A stretch of DNA of 64,000 bases from Dama dama (Eukaryota; Chordata; Mammalia; Artiodactyla; Cervidae). Positions 1-11,910 of this stretch are shown in pieces (position 1 is the stretch's first letter; every line of letters begins with the position of its first letter). Below the pieces are notes generated by a model. It had not been told where the DNA came from. It was given only the letters and a program-made list of their open reading frames with translations, and searched no databases. The DNA is taken from the NCBI RefSeq assembly GCF_033118175.1, contig NC_083704.1:49502501-49566500 (forward strand), in the 5' to 3' direction. Made by a program: the position numbers and the translations under genes.

Positions 1-294
1 AATAGGACCACAAGCACAGGGCCTATCCTGTACTTGTGTACATTGCATTTATTTTTCATAAAACTCTTTAGCTATGAAATGCATGAGCCAAGCAGAGATG
101 TGTTTCACAAATCATCACAGAGAAAGAATCAGTAGCTAAATTGCATGTCAGGTAGAATCAAGACCCCTTCACTCTCCTTGCCCTAAGGAATGTACTATCT
201 TTGATTAAAATGCTTTCAGAGGATTAAACTAGCTCAGGCATATATGCTATTCAGTTCATGCAGACTTTGGGTAATGAGATTAATATTACCAGTG

Positions 295-482
295 AACAGT
301 TCTTAAGTGCTTATTACATGTCAGGCAGGGGCTATTTACTTCGCCTGCATATGACTGCCACCTCCTTTGAGATGGGGAGTCTTATGACCCCCAGTGTGTA
401 AATGTAGAAACTGAGGCTCAGACACCTGGAATTCAAATACAAGTCTGTTTGACACTACAGGCTATGATCGTAACCACTGACA
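295..482 (-). repeat. MIR SINE fragment
   Basis: Reads as the reverse complement of a MIR. There is a tract like 'cttattacatgtcaggcag', then 'aaactgaggctcagacacc', and finally 'aaccactg'. These match the order of landmarks in an antisense MIR. The copy is strongly diverged. Bases 1-294 show nothing I can name. Confidence 0.6.
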
Positions 483-522
483 GTTTGTATCACACTTTCT
501 CCTAGTGAAGAACAGGATGTCA

Positions 523-1401
523 TCATAAGAATTTTCTTTGGTGATGCTGGGATCCAGTTTGATTAAATAGTGGATGGCAGCAGACACATAGGTTCTTCTT
601 CCAACTTGCATTAGGGAAGCAGGAGGGCAAGCCAGGTTGATGGTGGGAGGGAGGGGGCAGGAAGAGAGCTAGTTGGAGGAAGCCTTTGAACTCAGCTTCC
701 TTATCATAAAACAAAATAGGGGAGACACTGTCTTCTGGCCAAAATCATGCACTAGATGTATAGTTTTAATAGTGAAAAATGTCAGTCAAATGGGTCCCTT
801 GGTTTTTAGTGGAAATACAAACATTTTCAGAGCTAGAGCGGTATAATCTTTCAGCTTAAATAATCATAATCAGCAGTTAAATAATCTAAATGCTCATGAA
901 TTTCTAGAGTTGAAAGTATTCCAAGCACCACACTTCATGTTATCTCCATCCGCACAGCAGTAGAACCATGGGGGCTTGGGAAGATCAAACATTAACAAAG
1001 GGAAAGAGAATCGTACAGGCCTTCTAACCACCTAAAGTGTGGCAAGTCAAAGGGGGCAGTTGTGGTCCTTCTTTCAATCCAAGAGCAGCTTCCTTTTGGA
1101 GGAATTTTGTTCAGTGCTTAATCTAAGGATGTGGGGGATACTGGCAGCTCAAGCCCCAGGAGGCAAGGGCTGGGGCAGCTGTATCCCAGGAAGAGAAGCC
1201 AAGGGAGGGCAGTACAAGCAGGGTCACAGGTCAGGTCCTGAAATGACAATTCTCCGGGGCCGTGAGCAGGGCTCTCCGGACTTAAGTTCACATCCCAGAT
1301 CTGCCAAGCGTAATGAGTGAGCCAAGGCCAGCCTGACCCTCCAACCGTAAACAAGGCTCTGGACTCAGATGACCAGGTTGATAGCTCCTGATTCTCTCAA
1401 G
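523..1401. other. unique non-coding stretch
   Basis: No repeat family or gene is recognised. Short open frames on both strands (up to 93 codons) overlap each other and carry no domain signature, so I treat them as chance. Confidence 0.5.
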
Positions 1402-1571
1402 CAGTAGTTCTCACCGTGGCAGTGATTTTGCCTCCTCAGGGACATTTGGTGAGGTCTGGAGATAATACTGTTGTCACAGCTAAAGGGGAGATGCTAGTGG
1501 CAGGCAGTGTGTAGAGACCAGCAACACCACTAAGCATCCTGCAATGCACAGGATGGCCTAACAGCAAAGAA
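1402..1571 (+). mobile_element. MER20 (hAT-Charlie) left arm
   Basis: Begins 'cagtagttctcacc', a hAT-Charlie-type terminus. The internal landmarks of MER20 follow in order: 'cctcctcagggacatttgg', 'ggtctggagataat' and 'catcctgcaatgcacagga'. The element breaks off at 'cctaacagcaaagaa' and resumes at 4025. The family name comes from the remembered consensus. Confidence 0.75.
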
Positions 1572-3585
1572 ATAGATGTTTTTTCAGGAATTCTCTTGCC
1601 CTTTTGATGATCCAGCAGATGTTGGCAATTTGGTCTCTGGTTCCTCTGCCTTTTCTAAAACCAGCTTGAACATCTGGAAGTTCACAGTTCATGTATTGCT
1701 GAAGCCTGGATTGGAGAATTTTGAGCATTACTTTGCTAGTGTGTGAGATGAGTGCAGTTGTGCGGTAGGTTGAACATGCTTTGGCATTGCCTTTCTTTGG
1801 GATTGGAATGAAAACTGCCCTTTTCCAGTCCTGTGGCCACTGCTGAGTTTTCCAAATTTGCTGGTGTATTGAATGCAGCCCTTTCACAGCATCATCTTTT
1901 AGGATTTGAGATAGCTCAACTGGAATTCCATCACCTCCAGTAGGTTTGTGTGTAGTGATGCTTCCTAAGGCCCACTTGACTTAGCATTCCAAGATATCTG
2001 GCTCTAGGTGAGTGATCACACCATCATGATTATCTGGGTCATGAAGATCTTTTTTGTATAGTTCTTCTGTGTATTCTTGCCACCTCTTCTTAATATCTTC
2101 TGCTTCTGTTAGGTCCATTCCATTTCTGTTCTTTATTGTGCCCATCTTTACATGAAATATTCCCTTGGTATCTCTGATTTTCTTGAGATCTCTAGTCTTT
2201 CCCATTCTATTGTTTTCCTCTATTTCTTTGCATTGATTATTGAGGAAGGCTTTCTTATCTCTCCTTGCTATTCTTTGGAACTCTGCATTCAAATGGGTGT
2301 ATCTTTCCTTTTCTCCCTTGCCATTAGCTTCTCTTCTTTTCTCAGCTATTTGTAAGGCCTCCTCAGACAACCATTTTGCCTTTTGCATTTCTTTTTCTTG
2401 GGGATGGTCTTGATCCCTGCCTCCTGTACAATGTCACGAACCTCCGTCCATAGTTCTTCAAACACTCTATCATATCTAATCCCTTGAATCTATTTGTCAC
2501 TTCCACTGTATAATTGTAAGGGATTTGATTCAGGTCATACCTAAATAGTCTAGTGGTTTTCCCTGCTTTCTTCAATTTAAGTCTGGATTTGGCAATAAGG
2601 AGTTCATGATCTGAGCCACAGTCAGCTCCCAGTCTTGTTTTTGCTGATTCTATAGAGCTTCTCCATCTTCGGCTGCAAAGAATATAATCAATCTGATTTC
2701 GGTATTGACTATCTGGTGATGTCCACGTGTAGAGTCTTTTCTTGTGTTGTTGGAAAAGGGTGTATGCTATGACCAGTTGGTTCTCTTGGCAAAACTCTGT
2801 TAGCCTTTGCCCTGCTTCATTCTGTACTCCAAGGCCAAATTTGCCTGTTATTCCAGGTATCTCTTGACTTCCTACTTTTGCATTCCAGTCCCCTATAATG
2901 AAAAGGACATCTTTTTTGGGTGTTAGTTCTAGAAGGTCTTGTAGGTCTTCATAGAACCATTCAACTTCAGCTTCTTAAGCATTAGTGTTTGGAGCATAGA
3001 TTTGGATTACTGTGTTATTGAATGGTGTGCCTTGGAAATAAACAGAGATCATTCATTCTGTCATTTTTAAGGTTGCATCCAAGCACTGCATTTTAGACTC
3101 TTGTTGACTGTGAGGGCTACTCCATTTCTTCTAAGGGATTCTTGCTCACAGTAGTAGATATATTGGTCATCTGAGTTAAATTCACTCATTCCTGTCCATT
3201 TAAGTTCATTGATTCCTAAAATATCGATGTTCACTCTTGCCATCTCCTTTTCAACCACTTCCAATTTACCTTGACTCATGGACCTAACATTTCAGGTTCC
3301 TATGTAATACTGTTCTTTACAGCATTGGACTTTATTTCCATCACCAGTCACATCCACAACTGAGCGTTGTTTTTGCTTTGGCTCCATCTCTTAATTCTTT
3401 CTGGAGTTAGTTCTCCACTGACCTCCAGTAGCATATTGGGCACCTACCCACCTGGGTAGTTCATCTTTTAGTGGCATATCTTTTTGCCTTTTCATACTGT
3501 TCATGGGGTTCTTCTCAAGGCAAGAATGCTGAAGTGGATTGCCCTTCCCTTCTCCAGGGGACCACATTTTGTCAGAACTCTCCAC
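1572..3585 (-). pseudogene. BovB ORF, endonuclease and early reverse transcriptase (broken)
   Basis: Decoded on the minus strand, this is the N-terminal half of the RTE-type polyprotein that nicks target DNA and copies its own RNA. The endonuclease start reads 'LGINELKWTG' near 3200. The reverse-transcriptase fingers read 'IPIPKKGNAKACSTYR' and 'VQAGFRKGRGTRDQI' near 1650-1800. The copy ends before the DYAKAFD and YADD catalytic motifs because the insertion stops at 1572. Stop codons and frame changes split it into pieces at about 3067-3279, 2363-2575, 1981-2388 and 1558-1887; one stop is a TAA in the endonuclease near 2978. The 5' non-coding start of BovB lies at about 3390-3585, so this piece reaches close to the element's 5' end. 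It cannot make functional protein. Confidence 0.85.
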
Positions 3586-3589
3586 CAAA

Positions 3590-4024
3590 AAGCTATGTTT
3601 TTTTCAGTATTCACATGTGACTGTGAGAGTTGGACTATAAAGAAAGCTGAGCGCCAAAGAATTGATGATTATGAACTGTGGTGTTGGAGAAGACTCTTGA
3701 GAGTCCCTTGGACTGCAAGGAGATCCAACCAGTCAATCCTAAAGGAAATCAGTCCTGAGTATTCATTGGAAGGACTGATGCTGAAGCTGACACTCCATTA
3801 CTTTGGCCCCCTGATGCGAAGAACTGACACATTGGAAAATACCCTGATGCTGGGAAAGATTGAAGGCAGGAGGAGAAGGGGAAGACTGAGGATGAGATGG
3901 TTGGATGGCATCACTGACTCAATGGACATGAGTTTGAGTAAGCTCTGAGTTGGTGATGGACAGGGAAGCCTGGCATGCTGCAGTCCATGGGGTCACAAAG
4001 AGTCGGACACAACTGAGTGAACTA
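3590..4024 (+). pseudogene. BovB ORF C-terminal end and 3' tail
   Basis: The plus-strand reading gives the last part of the BovB protein: 'CESWTIKKAE', then 'WCWRRLLRVPWTARRSNQ', then 'MRWLDGITDSMD'. It is followed by the BovB 3' end 'gtcggacacaactgagtga'. The frame is open from about 3600 to 3948 but lacks everything upstream of this domain, so it is a fragment. This 3' end is also the source of the Bov-tA and Bov-A2 SINE tails found elsewhere in the window. Its orientation is opposite to the 5' half just to its left. Confidence 0.85.
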
Positions 4025-4080
4025 AACAGCAAAGAATGATCCAGCTCCAAATGCCAGGAGTGCCAGGGCTGAGCAACTCA
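4025..4080 (+). mobile_element. MER20 right arm
   Basis: Continues the MER20 interrupted at 1571: 'aacagcaaagaatgatcc' followed by 'aatgccaggagtgccaggg' corresponds to the conserved 3' end of MER20. The first 12 bases repeat 1560-1571 and are the target-site duplication of the BovB insertion. Confidence 0.75.
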
Positions 4081-6132
4081 TTACTTGCTTCTGTTTTTTT
4101 ATAAATTGCTGTTTTTTATATGAGAGAAGACAGAAAACTTAATATGTTCTCATCTCTGATTTAGCTTGACTTATTTTCAAAGGGGAAATGTGTTTTCCCC
4201 TTTCAACATCATGATTTTGGCCCAGAGGGGTTGATGGTTTGGGTTCTTCCTGTGTTTTATGCAACTCTGACTTGATTCTGGCTTGCTCTCTTGGGACTAT
4301 AGACCCCAGTGGAATTTGCACAAGTCTCAGACCTAAATTCCTAAGAGACTGTGCTCCCTGTAAGACATAAATCCTGGCTAAGATACAAAAGACCTAATCC
4401 CTCAATGCCTACTGCTCAGTGGACCATGCAGTCCTCTCCAGCTCCAGTGTTCCATCATTCTGTAACTTCTGGATCTCTCTGGTCCTCTCTTTGTCCAGCT
4501 ATAAATGAAGGGTATGGGATTGGCCAGTCCTCCAGCCAGGCCTCTAAACTGATGCCCCTTTTACTCTCTCTCTCTCCCCTTGTCCGTCCTTTTCCACTTG
4601 TTCCGTCTTTCATCACAACCCATTAGGTAGTTAGGTCTTTTCCTAGGAACCACTTCTTGCAATGATTATTTAGAGCAAGAAGTATAGAAGTAAAATAAGG
4701 CCACTGGCAAAGTGGGAGAATGTATTCCAGAGCCAGGTGGCATCAATGGGACAAAGACTCTGGTCCAGATGCCAGCTCTTTGCCAGAAGAGAGAGGGAAG
4801 GACTTGGGGGAAATCCCAGCTTGAAGGTTTTCTGTCTCCCTGTATCATCATCTTTGCAAAAGTAAAATAAACTGTAGATATTATTGGCGGATGCCTCAGC
4901 CCTGAGGAGGTAGAGGGGAAACATCAATAACTGCAGCCTCGGTGACAGAGGGCATCATAACAAAGGCTCCAAGTCACTGAAGACCTCCAGGATGAAGCAG
5001 AGAGTGGAGGTGAGGAAGGTTTTGGATGTTCTTGGTCCCTGGAAAGCACGTAATGAAAGTTTGTGGGAGGAAGGAATGAATGCTGATGAAAATTGCACTC
5101 TGCCTCTGGCTAGTGGTCTCCTCCTCCCATCCCCACCTTTTCCACTCTCGCCTTCTCTTCAACCCAGTCTTCTCTTTCTTCTTTCTCTCTTCTTTCCTTT
5201 CCCTCCTGTTCCTCTCTCCTTTCTTTCCTGTCCTTTCCCTACCCCTATTCTGGTACCCTACAACGTGAGAGGTGTCAAAATATTTTCTGTATTTTGTCAA
5301 CGTAATGATTCCCTTGCTAGATTCTAATTTTAACTATTGAGCAGGAGGCAGACCTGGGAAAGAGTGTGTGTGTGTGTGTGTGTGTGCGCGCACGTGCACG
5401 CGTGTGCGTCTGACACACACATGTGTGTTTGAGGGCAGAGAAGGGGCTGGCTCTGGCAATCTTGCCTGAAGAATGAGATCTTGAGGGGAGGCTGCTCAGT
5501 TTCTCAGGAGCAAAGCAATTGAGAGATAGAGCCTGAAGCCAAGTTGCCAGTCAAGAACAGCCAAACTCTTGTTTTCCAGTCATGGAATTTGGGAACCAAC
5601 GGATTGTGAAAATTGAAATGCAGTGTTTGACTTGATCTTTGGGTTAAGCCAATATCCCTGGGATCTTAATTTGAACCTGCAGAAGGCTTTGGCCTACTTC
5701 TTTGAGAATCTGTTATTACTCACACCCAAGCCTTCGCTTCCTTGAAGAGATTTGCAGAGTACACTGCAGCTTGTGCCAGCATGCAGTTATGATAAAAGTT
5801 AAATTGTCTTTCTGTTCTGTTTTGAAAATAGTGTTTAGATGTTCAGTTTATGAGCCCTGAGCTTGGTGCTTCTTCCTCTTCTTGGCTCTATCTCTGGATG
5901 TTTTCTTGAAAAATGTTCCCTTCAATGCATTTCTAAGGCTTCATTCTAAGGCAGTATGGTAGGTCCAGTGGTTATTCTCTGCTCTCCCTACACCTGCCAT
6001 CTTCGGGAGTGGAGGCTGTGCCCTAGAACGCCGCCCCTGTGGATGCATTGCAGGGGTTCCTTTGCTGGCTGACTTCTGGTGAGTCCAGGGCCTGAGAGAG
6101 GCACTGCAGGAGATGGGATGGCATGACAAGCT
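4081..6132. other. unique non-coding stretch with pyrimidine tract
   Basis: No gene is recognised. Bases about 5095-5245 are very pyrimidine-rich on the plus strand (long C/T run with few purines), which is why a low-complexity frame is open there on both strands. An alternating purine-pyrimidine run follows at 5364-5409. Confidence 0.5.
5364..5409. repeat. (GT)n and alternating purine-pyrimidine run
   Basis: About 22 bases of GT dinucleotides pass without a break into gcgcgcacgtgcacgcg and gtgtgcgt. All 46 positions alternate purine and pyrimidine. A 14-bp palindrome, acacacatgtgtgt, lies just downstream. Confidence 0.85.
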
Positions 6133-6279
6133 GCTTCATTCATGTCAGACTCTTACGCTGGAAAGGGTCGCCATGCCCTCATTCAGGGAATCTTCCTGAC
6201 CCAGGGATGAAACACGTGTCTCTTATGTCTCCTGCATTGGCCCGTGGGTTATTTACCACTAGCACCACCTGGGAAGCCC
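6133..6279 (-). mobile_element. Bov-tA SINE
   Basis: Read on the minus strand it begins 'gggcttcccaggtggtgct', the tRNA-like head of ruminant Bov-tA. A diverged BovB-type tail lies at the left edge ('catgtcagactctta' on the plus strand). The internal A/B-box-like region is degraded. Confidence 0.75.
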
Positions 6280-7354
6280 GATGAGAGGGTGGGAAGATAA
6301 AAAGACTAGAGAATTTCCTCTCTGTTCCCTTCTGGTACTGGGGCCACACCTCTGGCAGTAGGGACTTCTCCCCTTGACTGAAGCTCCTCTTAGCAGTGCC
6401 CCATCCATAATTCCCATTGGCACTGGGATTAACTCATATTTCCTGTTGCCCCTTCAGCCCAAGGTGTAGTAATAGCCACCCCCTTGTTGCCGTTTCCGGG
6501 GTGCCTCGGCACATTTGTTTTATTATCCTTGCCCACCTCTCCTCTGTAGTCCTTTCATTGAAGTCTCCTCATTGGATCTGTCTGTGGTGAATTCTGTTCC
6601 TGGCCAAATGTAGACCAGTGCAGTGGGGAAGATCATGGTGCTGTAGTCACAGGTGTGAGATTTGTTACGATGATTTGAGAAAACATTGTTTAAAAATGTT
6701 TACATTTCCTATAGTAAGTAATTTTGGAAAAAGAAGCAGAATGCTTGATGCTACAGTCAAAACATTAAAACAAAACTGTCATTCTGTGGTTTTATAAAAA
6801 TAGTTGGTTTTTTAATGACCCTTGAATACAAATGACTGCTGCTGTGACGATCCCAGAAAGATGCAAAGCTGATGTTCCCAGAGTCAGCCTCAGTCTTAGG
6901 ACTAGTGAAAACAGCCCCCTGCTCCTGCCATATACAAGGAATAAATGCCCCTCCCACATTCTTTAGGCTTGGGGAAGTTGGTTTGACTGAACATGGAAGA
7001 GTTTCTTGAGATGGAAGGAAACAGAGCATTCTAGAAGTCCTGGGCTACAGCACAAGTCAGCTGCCTCCAGGCCCTGACATCTTTACAGCCAGGCTCAGGG
7101 CACTTGGGATTCCCATAAAGTTAAAGGCATTGCATCTTTGATCAGAAACTGCTCTAATGTAGCCCTCCAGACTGAGGTGCAAGCTCAGCATGGCTACTCA
7201 TTGATTCAATCACTGTTCAGACATTGACTCAGCTCATTCATGAAACAACTCATTCAGGAAGTCACAGTTGTTTATTGAGACAATGAGTGAACAATTTCAT
7301 GTCCAGTTATGGGATTAAAAAGTTGAATGTTGAATTGCACCTGGGATGAGTGTG
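6280..7354. other. unique non-coding stretch
   Basis: No repeat or gene is recognised. The short minus-strand frame at 6757-7029 has no recognisable domain. Confidence 0.4.
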
Positions 7355-7745
7355 CAAAAAAGGAAAGATCTTTGGAGAGAAGAGAGCATCCTAAAGGTAG
7401 TAGAAGGGGTCCCTCAGGATAAACCATGAAGTGTTGAGTGGGTGAGAGTTCACTAAATTGAAGAGGCAGAATAGGTGAGTGGAGTCAGGTCAGAGAGCAC
7501 ATTCTAAGAGGAGGAGATTCCCTGTGCAAAGGCCCTGTGGTAGAAGGGAGCAACATGCTTTTACTTAATTCACAGGAAGCCTGTGTGGTGGAAGCACAGA
7601 GACCAAGGGGGAAAGCAGGATTGACTGAGGCTGGAGGGATGGCAGAAGCCAGACCACCCATGGGGGCCGTGGTCAGATTATTGATACTTATCCTAGGAAC
7701 AAGAACCCACTGCGGGTGAAGTGACATGATCAGATTATGATTTGA
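7355..7745 (-). repeat. L2 LINE fragment
   Basis: Contains 'tgtgcaaaggccctgtgg', then a glycine-codon-like G-rich stretch, then 'agtgacatgatcagatt'. This is the order seen in antisense L2 copies. It is diverged and without an open frame. Confidence 0.55.
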
Positions 7746-7754
7746 AAATAATAA

Positions 7755-7990
7755 AAAGCAATTACAGTGTACTTACCATGTGCCAGAAACTTTTAAAGAC
7801 CTTTGTAAATATGAACTTAGTATCTTCATAGCTTCCTCTAAGATAAATACTGTTGTCATTCTCATACTACTTTTGAGGAAACAGAGGCACAATGAAGTTA
7901 AGCAGCCCAGGGTCACATAGCCCAGGTAGGGTCAGAGCCTCTCAGAATTGCCCTGTAGTCTCGCCGCATTGCTTGACCACCACAGCACAC
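7755..7990 (-). repeat. MIR SINE
   Basis: Antisense MIR: 'gtacttaccatgtgccag', 'gaggaaacagaggcacaatg', 'aagcagcccagggtcaca' and a diverged left end near 7980. Confidence 0.75.
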
Positions 7991-8302
7991 AGAGGCTTTT
8001 GTGTGGAGCATAGGTTTGGATGTGGGCATACTGCTAGGAAGCTACTGAAGTTTTTGAGGTGGGAAGAGATTATCCTAGGATGGTGGCAGTGGGGATGGAG
8101 AGAAATGGAAGTTTTCAAGAGACCTATAAGGAGCTGAGTTTATTGGACTAGGTTTAGATCAACTGTTGGAGTGGTAGAGATGGGCATCCCTCTCTTCCCC
8201 TTCTTCCTACCAGCTAGCTCTGTGTTCTGTTTCCCTGAGCACTTTCATGCCTTTATGCAGGAGGACTATGAGGGAATTGTTGTGGCAACTATTGCTCTAG
8301 TC

Positions 8303-8509
8303 CAGAGTTTCTTAATGGCAACCCTTCTGATGCTGGGCTGGTTAATTCTTTGTTGTGGGAGCTGTCTTATGTTTAATAGCATTTGTGTCTTTTACCTAGT
8401 AGATGGTGGGAACAATCCCCCACCTCCATTTGCAACAATAAAAAATATCCCCAGATATTTCCAGAAGTCCCCTTTGAAGGCAAAATGTCCCTTGAATGAG
8501 AAGTTCTAG
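8303..8509 (-). mobile_element. MER20 copy, antisense
   Basis: Read on the plus strand it shows 'cagagtttcttaatgg', 'taattctttgttgtggga' and 'aatatccccagatattt', which are the reverse complement of MER20 landmarks. This copy is uninterrupted, unlike the two plus-strand copies at 1402 and 25281. Confidence 0.65.
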
Positions 8510-9362
8510 TCTACTCCTAGCCTGTATATACCTATAGTTTCTCACCTTGGACTAGCAGCCTACCACCTTCCTGGGATACTGTGAGCCTTGAGCCAGTGTG
8601 TTAGTGGTATTAGTGAAGTTTTAAACTGGCCCATGCCCAACAGGTAGGCCTTCTGGAAGCAGGCAGTCCTAGACTGGGTAGATTCAGAAAGTTTAGAAAG
8701 GAACCTTTCGCACTATTTAACAGTGTCATTCATCTTTGTCTTTAGTGGGGTAGTTTAGACACCTGTCTATAATTCAGGGCCGTTTTCTTTGGGGACATAT
8801 ACTCTTTAGTTCTAGGAACTGATTTCAAGATGAACTTTCTGTAATCTGCTCTCATATGTGGACATTGTCTGCATCTTATGTTTCTGGAACAACTATTTTC
8901 TCAATAGCTCCGAAACTTTCCTGTGAAGACTTTGATTTCTTTAGAAGGCCTTTCATACCCTGGTTTCTTTTCGGGCTGAATAAATCTTTCACCTTTTACT
9001 AAAGCTTTCCATGGAGAAGGTCTTTCAATGAAGAATATATCAAAGTTAGATAAGCTTCTCATTTGGAATGATGAATTTATCAAGTGCCTGTATTTAGAGA
9101 ATTTTAAAGAATTTTGTTCATTTGAATAATATATTTTTTAAAAGTACCTTGAATAGCCTGCCTTTTAATGTAAAACCCATGCTGGCATCTGAGGAGAAAC
9201 ACCCAAATGAGATACAACTATAAGTTAGTATTGATAAAAACTGGGTTTTATCTTTCTTTAAAGGACAGCGTGCTTCCATGGAACAGAGAGGTGTATTCCT
9301 GTGAGAATCATCTCTTGTCTAATTGATGGCCCAATGGGCTAGGGTAAATTTCTGTTAGACCT
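8510..9362. other. unique non-coding stretch
   Basis: AT-rich and without recognisable repeats or frames of note. Confidence 0.4.
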
Positions 9363-9580
9363 TATTTTTTTTTTTAAGATGTCAATTGCATACAAAAGTA
9401 AAATGAAACTCCACACACCCTTCACCTAACTTCAGCCATTACTCAACTCATTGGCAGTACTGTTTCCTTCCTATCCCACATTTCCCCACTCCTATCCCTC
9501 GGTTATTTTGAAGCAAATCCCAGACATTATATCATTTCATTCATAAATATTTCAATATAAACATTCTTTTTTTTTAGATA
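9363..9580 (-). repeat. old L1 3'-UTR-like fragment
   Basis: Begins with a T run. The motif 'ttattttgaagcaaatcc' followed by 'cagacattatatcatttc' is familiar from antisense 3' ends of old mammalian L1. Family assignment is tentative. Bases 9580-10270 hold nothing I can name. Confidence 0.4.
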
Positions 9581-10271
9581 AACATTTGTGACAGCAAATT
9601 ACAAACACTTTAAGGTGGAGGAGAATTCTAATGAAGGCTTTCCCCCATAAAGTTGAAACTCACTGGAATCCAAATGTGAGAGGTTTAGATTCTGATTTTT
9701 TTAAATGTTGCTATAAAACTGCAAAATGGACCATTTAGTGGTATTATATAGGGAAATTTGAAAAATTTATACCACCTGACACATTCTTCAACTGATTTCT
9801 GGCTCTGTTCACCCTGGCTAATGCTTATGTCTCAATGTTGTCGGAACTGACATGATTATATCATGGTAGAGTTTTTGTTACCTCTTGGTGATTATTGGCA
9901 TTTCTACACATGACTGGAAGGACAGGCCTTTCTTGGTCTTGTGTCTTTTCAATTTCTTGACTGAATGGTAACTCTTAAAGATTTTGAAGAAAACAGACAA
10001 CAACTTTTGTTGAAGGGTGACCATAAACTAATGGTTAGTCACATTTTTATGCCTAAGGGTTCTTGGTATTGATTAATGGAACTTTTCTACAGACAATGTA
10101 GCTGAGATTAAGCTCTCTTTGTAATAAGATTAAACCCCCAAATCTCTACTGAGGCCTGAACATAAGTATTTTGCTTCTTGCACTATTTTTGTTGATGATG
10201 ATCTCTGCTTGTTCCCAGAAGCCCCCATTTCCTTGGGAATTTTTTTTTTTTTTTCTTCAGTTATTCTAGAG

Positions 10272-10457
10272 CAGCCATCCCAAACCTTTTTGGCACTTGT
10301 CACCAGTTTCATGAAAGATAATTTTCCCATGGACAGGGGTCGGGGAGATAGTTTCAGAATGATTCAAGTACATTACATTTATTGTATACTTTATTATTAT
10401 TATATCAGTTCTACTTCAGATCATCAGACATTAGATCCCAGAGGTTGCAGACCCCTG
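10272..10457 (+). mobile_element. non-autonomous hAT-type element
   Basis: The ends 'cagccatcccaaacc' and 'ttgcagacccctg' are imperfect inverted termini of the CAGNGGT type. The interior ('ctttttggcac', 'cagatcatcagacattaga') matches a widespread mammalian medium-reiterated element. The flanks ttctagag (10264-10271) and ctctaggg (10458-10465) agree at 6 of 8 bases, as expected for an old 8-bp hAT target duplication. Confidence 0.6.
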
Positions 10458-10465
10458 CTCTAGGG

Positions 10466-11104
10466 CATTTGTTCTTTAATTAATTCAATCATAATTCATG
10501 AGCAAGAGGTAGGCTTCTTCCACTGCACTAGATGCTGATCTATTCATGGCTCAGGCACAGTCGCCATCTCCCCAGAGCTTAACTCCAGTCTCAATGTTTT
10601 AATTATTAGGATGGATCTTGTACATCCAACCTGGGTGATTTGAGGGAGGAGCAGAATTATTTCCATCTCTGAACATCTTCTTTGCCCTTTTCTCCCTCAA
10701 CTAGGTTACCAGGGTATATCTTTGAGTTGAGCCAGATGTCTGTCTGATTGCTCTAGAGGGGAATGATTCAGGAATGCATAACAGGTGGGCCAGGAACTTG
10801 GGCAACAGTCTTGCCCCACTTGCAATAGAAGGTGGGCAGAGAAGGTGTCCCAAAAGGACAGGGAAATGTGAAGGTTAGGGTCTCACACCAAAACAGACTT
10901 TATATCCATCACATTTTGGTTGGCAGTTGGCCTTGAGCCAGGCAAGGCTACATGATGACAATTAAGTAAGTCATCATGAAAACTTAAGTGTTTCGTGTCA
11001 CCTAGCCTGTCCTCTCATCTGGTGATGCTCCCTAAATTGCAACAGCATTTCTGGAAAGGGGTCCTTTAACCTCTGCCCAGCATCAGGATTGATGAGGAAT
11101 ACAT
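10466..11104. other. unique non-coding stretch
   Basis: No gene or repeat is recognised. Confidence 0.4.
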
Positions 11105-11313
11105 TAGCACAAGGGTCAAGAGCCTGGGCTTTGAAAGGAAAGATGACTTGGGTTTATATCTCTGCCTTGCCATTTACTCTTCTTGCGCTGTGACCCTGAC
11201 AAATGTATAAATGACATTACCTTGCCTGTGGAGTTTCTCTGATGATTAAATGAGCTAATACATATAAAACACTTAGCACCGATCTATGTTTAGCAACTCT
11301 TAGTAAATCTATT
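11105..11313 (+). repeat. MIR SINE
   Basis: Well-preserved sense MIR: 'gtcaagagcctgggctttg', 'tgccatttactcttcttg', 'tgatgattaaatgagctaat' and 'acacttagcacc'. Confidence 0.85.
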
Positions 11314-11639
11314 TATCAGTGTTCTCTCAACAGAGAATTGTCCCTTAAATGTTTGCCTTTTGTTGCACTGTAATAATTTTATTTGTCATGTCATCCTCTT
11401 GCGTTTTTATTATTTTGCATTTTGCTTTTGGGGGCACATAAGCATTTAGTCCTTCTTAATGATTCTTGAGTATCTAAGACTGTTCTTCTGTCTTGTCCTG
11501 TTCTCAGTACCCCCGTGCTACAGAATCTTCTTATCTCCAAAGTCCCCAGTCCTTCTTTGTCTTCTTCTAGCAGGTTTAGAGGACCCTTAATAGTCTAACC
11601 CATCTCCGTTAGGTATTCTATGGGTTATTTTTCTGTGTA

Positions 11640-11910
11640 TTCCACAATTAGTCACTGGGCACTTTCTATGGATAGGGTATTGAGTGCAGCCCTGTTAACA
11701 GGGTTCCAACCTAGTAAGGTTCATACACTAATGAGGAAGATGGAGGAAGAACTCTGATAAGGAAAGCCCTGGGGGGTGGTTATTAGGACATTGAATCCAG
11801 ATTGGTGGGAAGCATGGGGGCTTAAGGACGCTTCCAGGAAGAATAAAGTGCAGATATGAGACCTAATGGGTGAGAGATATGAGTCAGGTAATGAAGGGGG
11901 ATAGGAGGAG
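11640..11910 (-). repeat. L2 LINE fragment
   Basis: Diverged antisense L2-like sequence with a G-rich middle ('gaagcatgggggctta') and 'gacgcttccaggaag'. Confidence 0.4.

Larger units (their letters stand above)
1572..4024. mobile_element. BovB LINE, 5' half inverted (twin-primed)
   Basis: One BovB insertion in two opposed pieces. Bases 1572-3585 are the 5' portion (5' region, endonuclease, first part of the reverse transcriptase) on the minus strand. Bases 3590-4024 are the 3' end on the plus strand. About 0.6 kb of the reverse-transcriptase region between them is missing. The whole block is flanked by the 12-bp direct repeat aacagcaaagaa at 1560-1571 and 4025-4036, and both flanks are MER20. 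Inverted 5' piece, direct 3' piece, a deletion at the inversion point and a single target-site duplication together are the known signature of twin priming. Two independent insertions would not leave the MER20 arms joined by one duplication. Confidence 0.85.
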
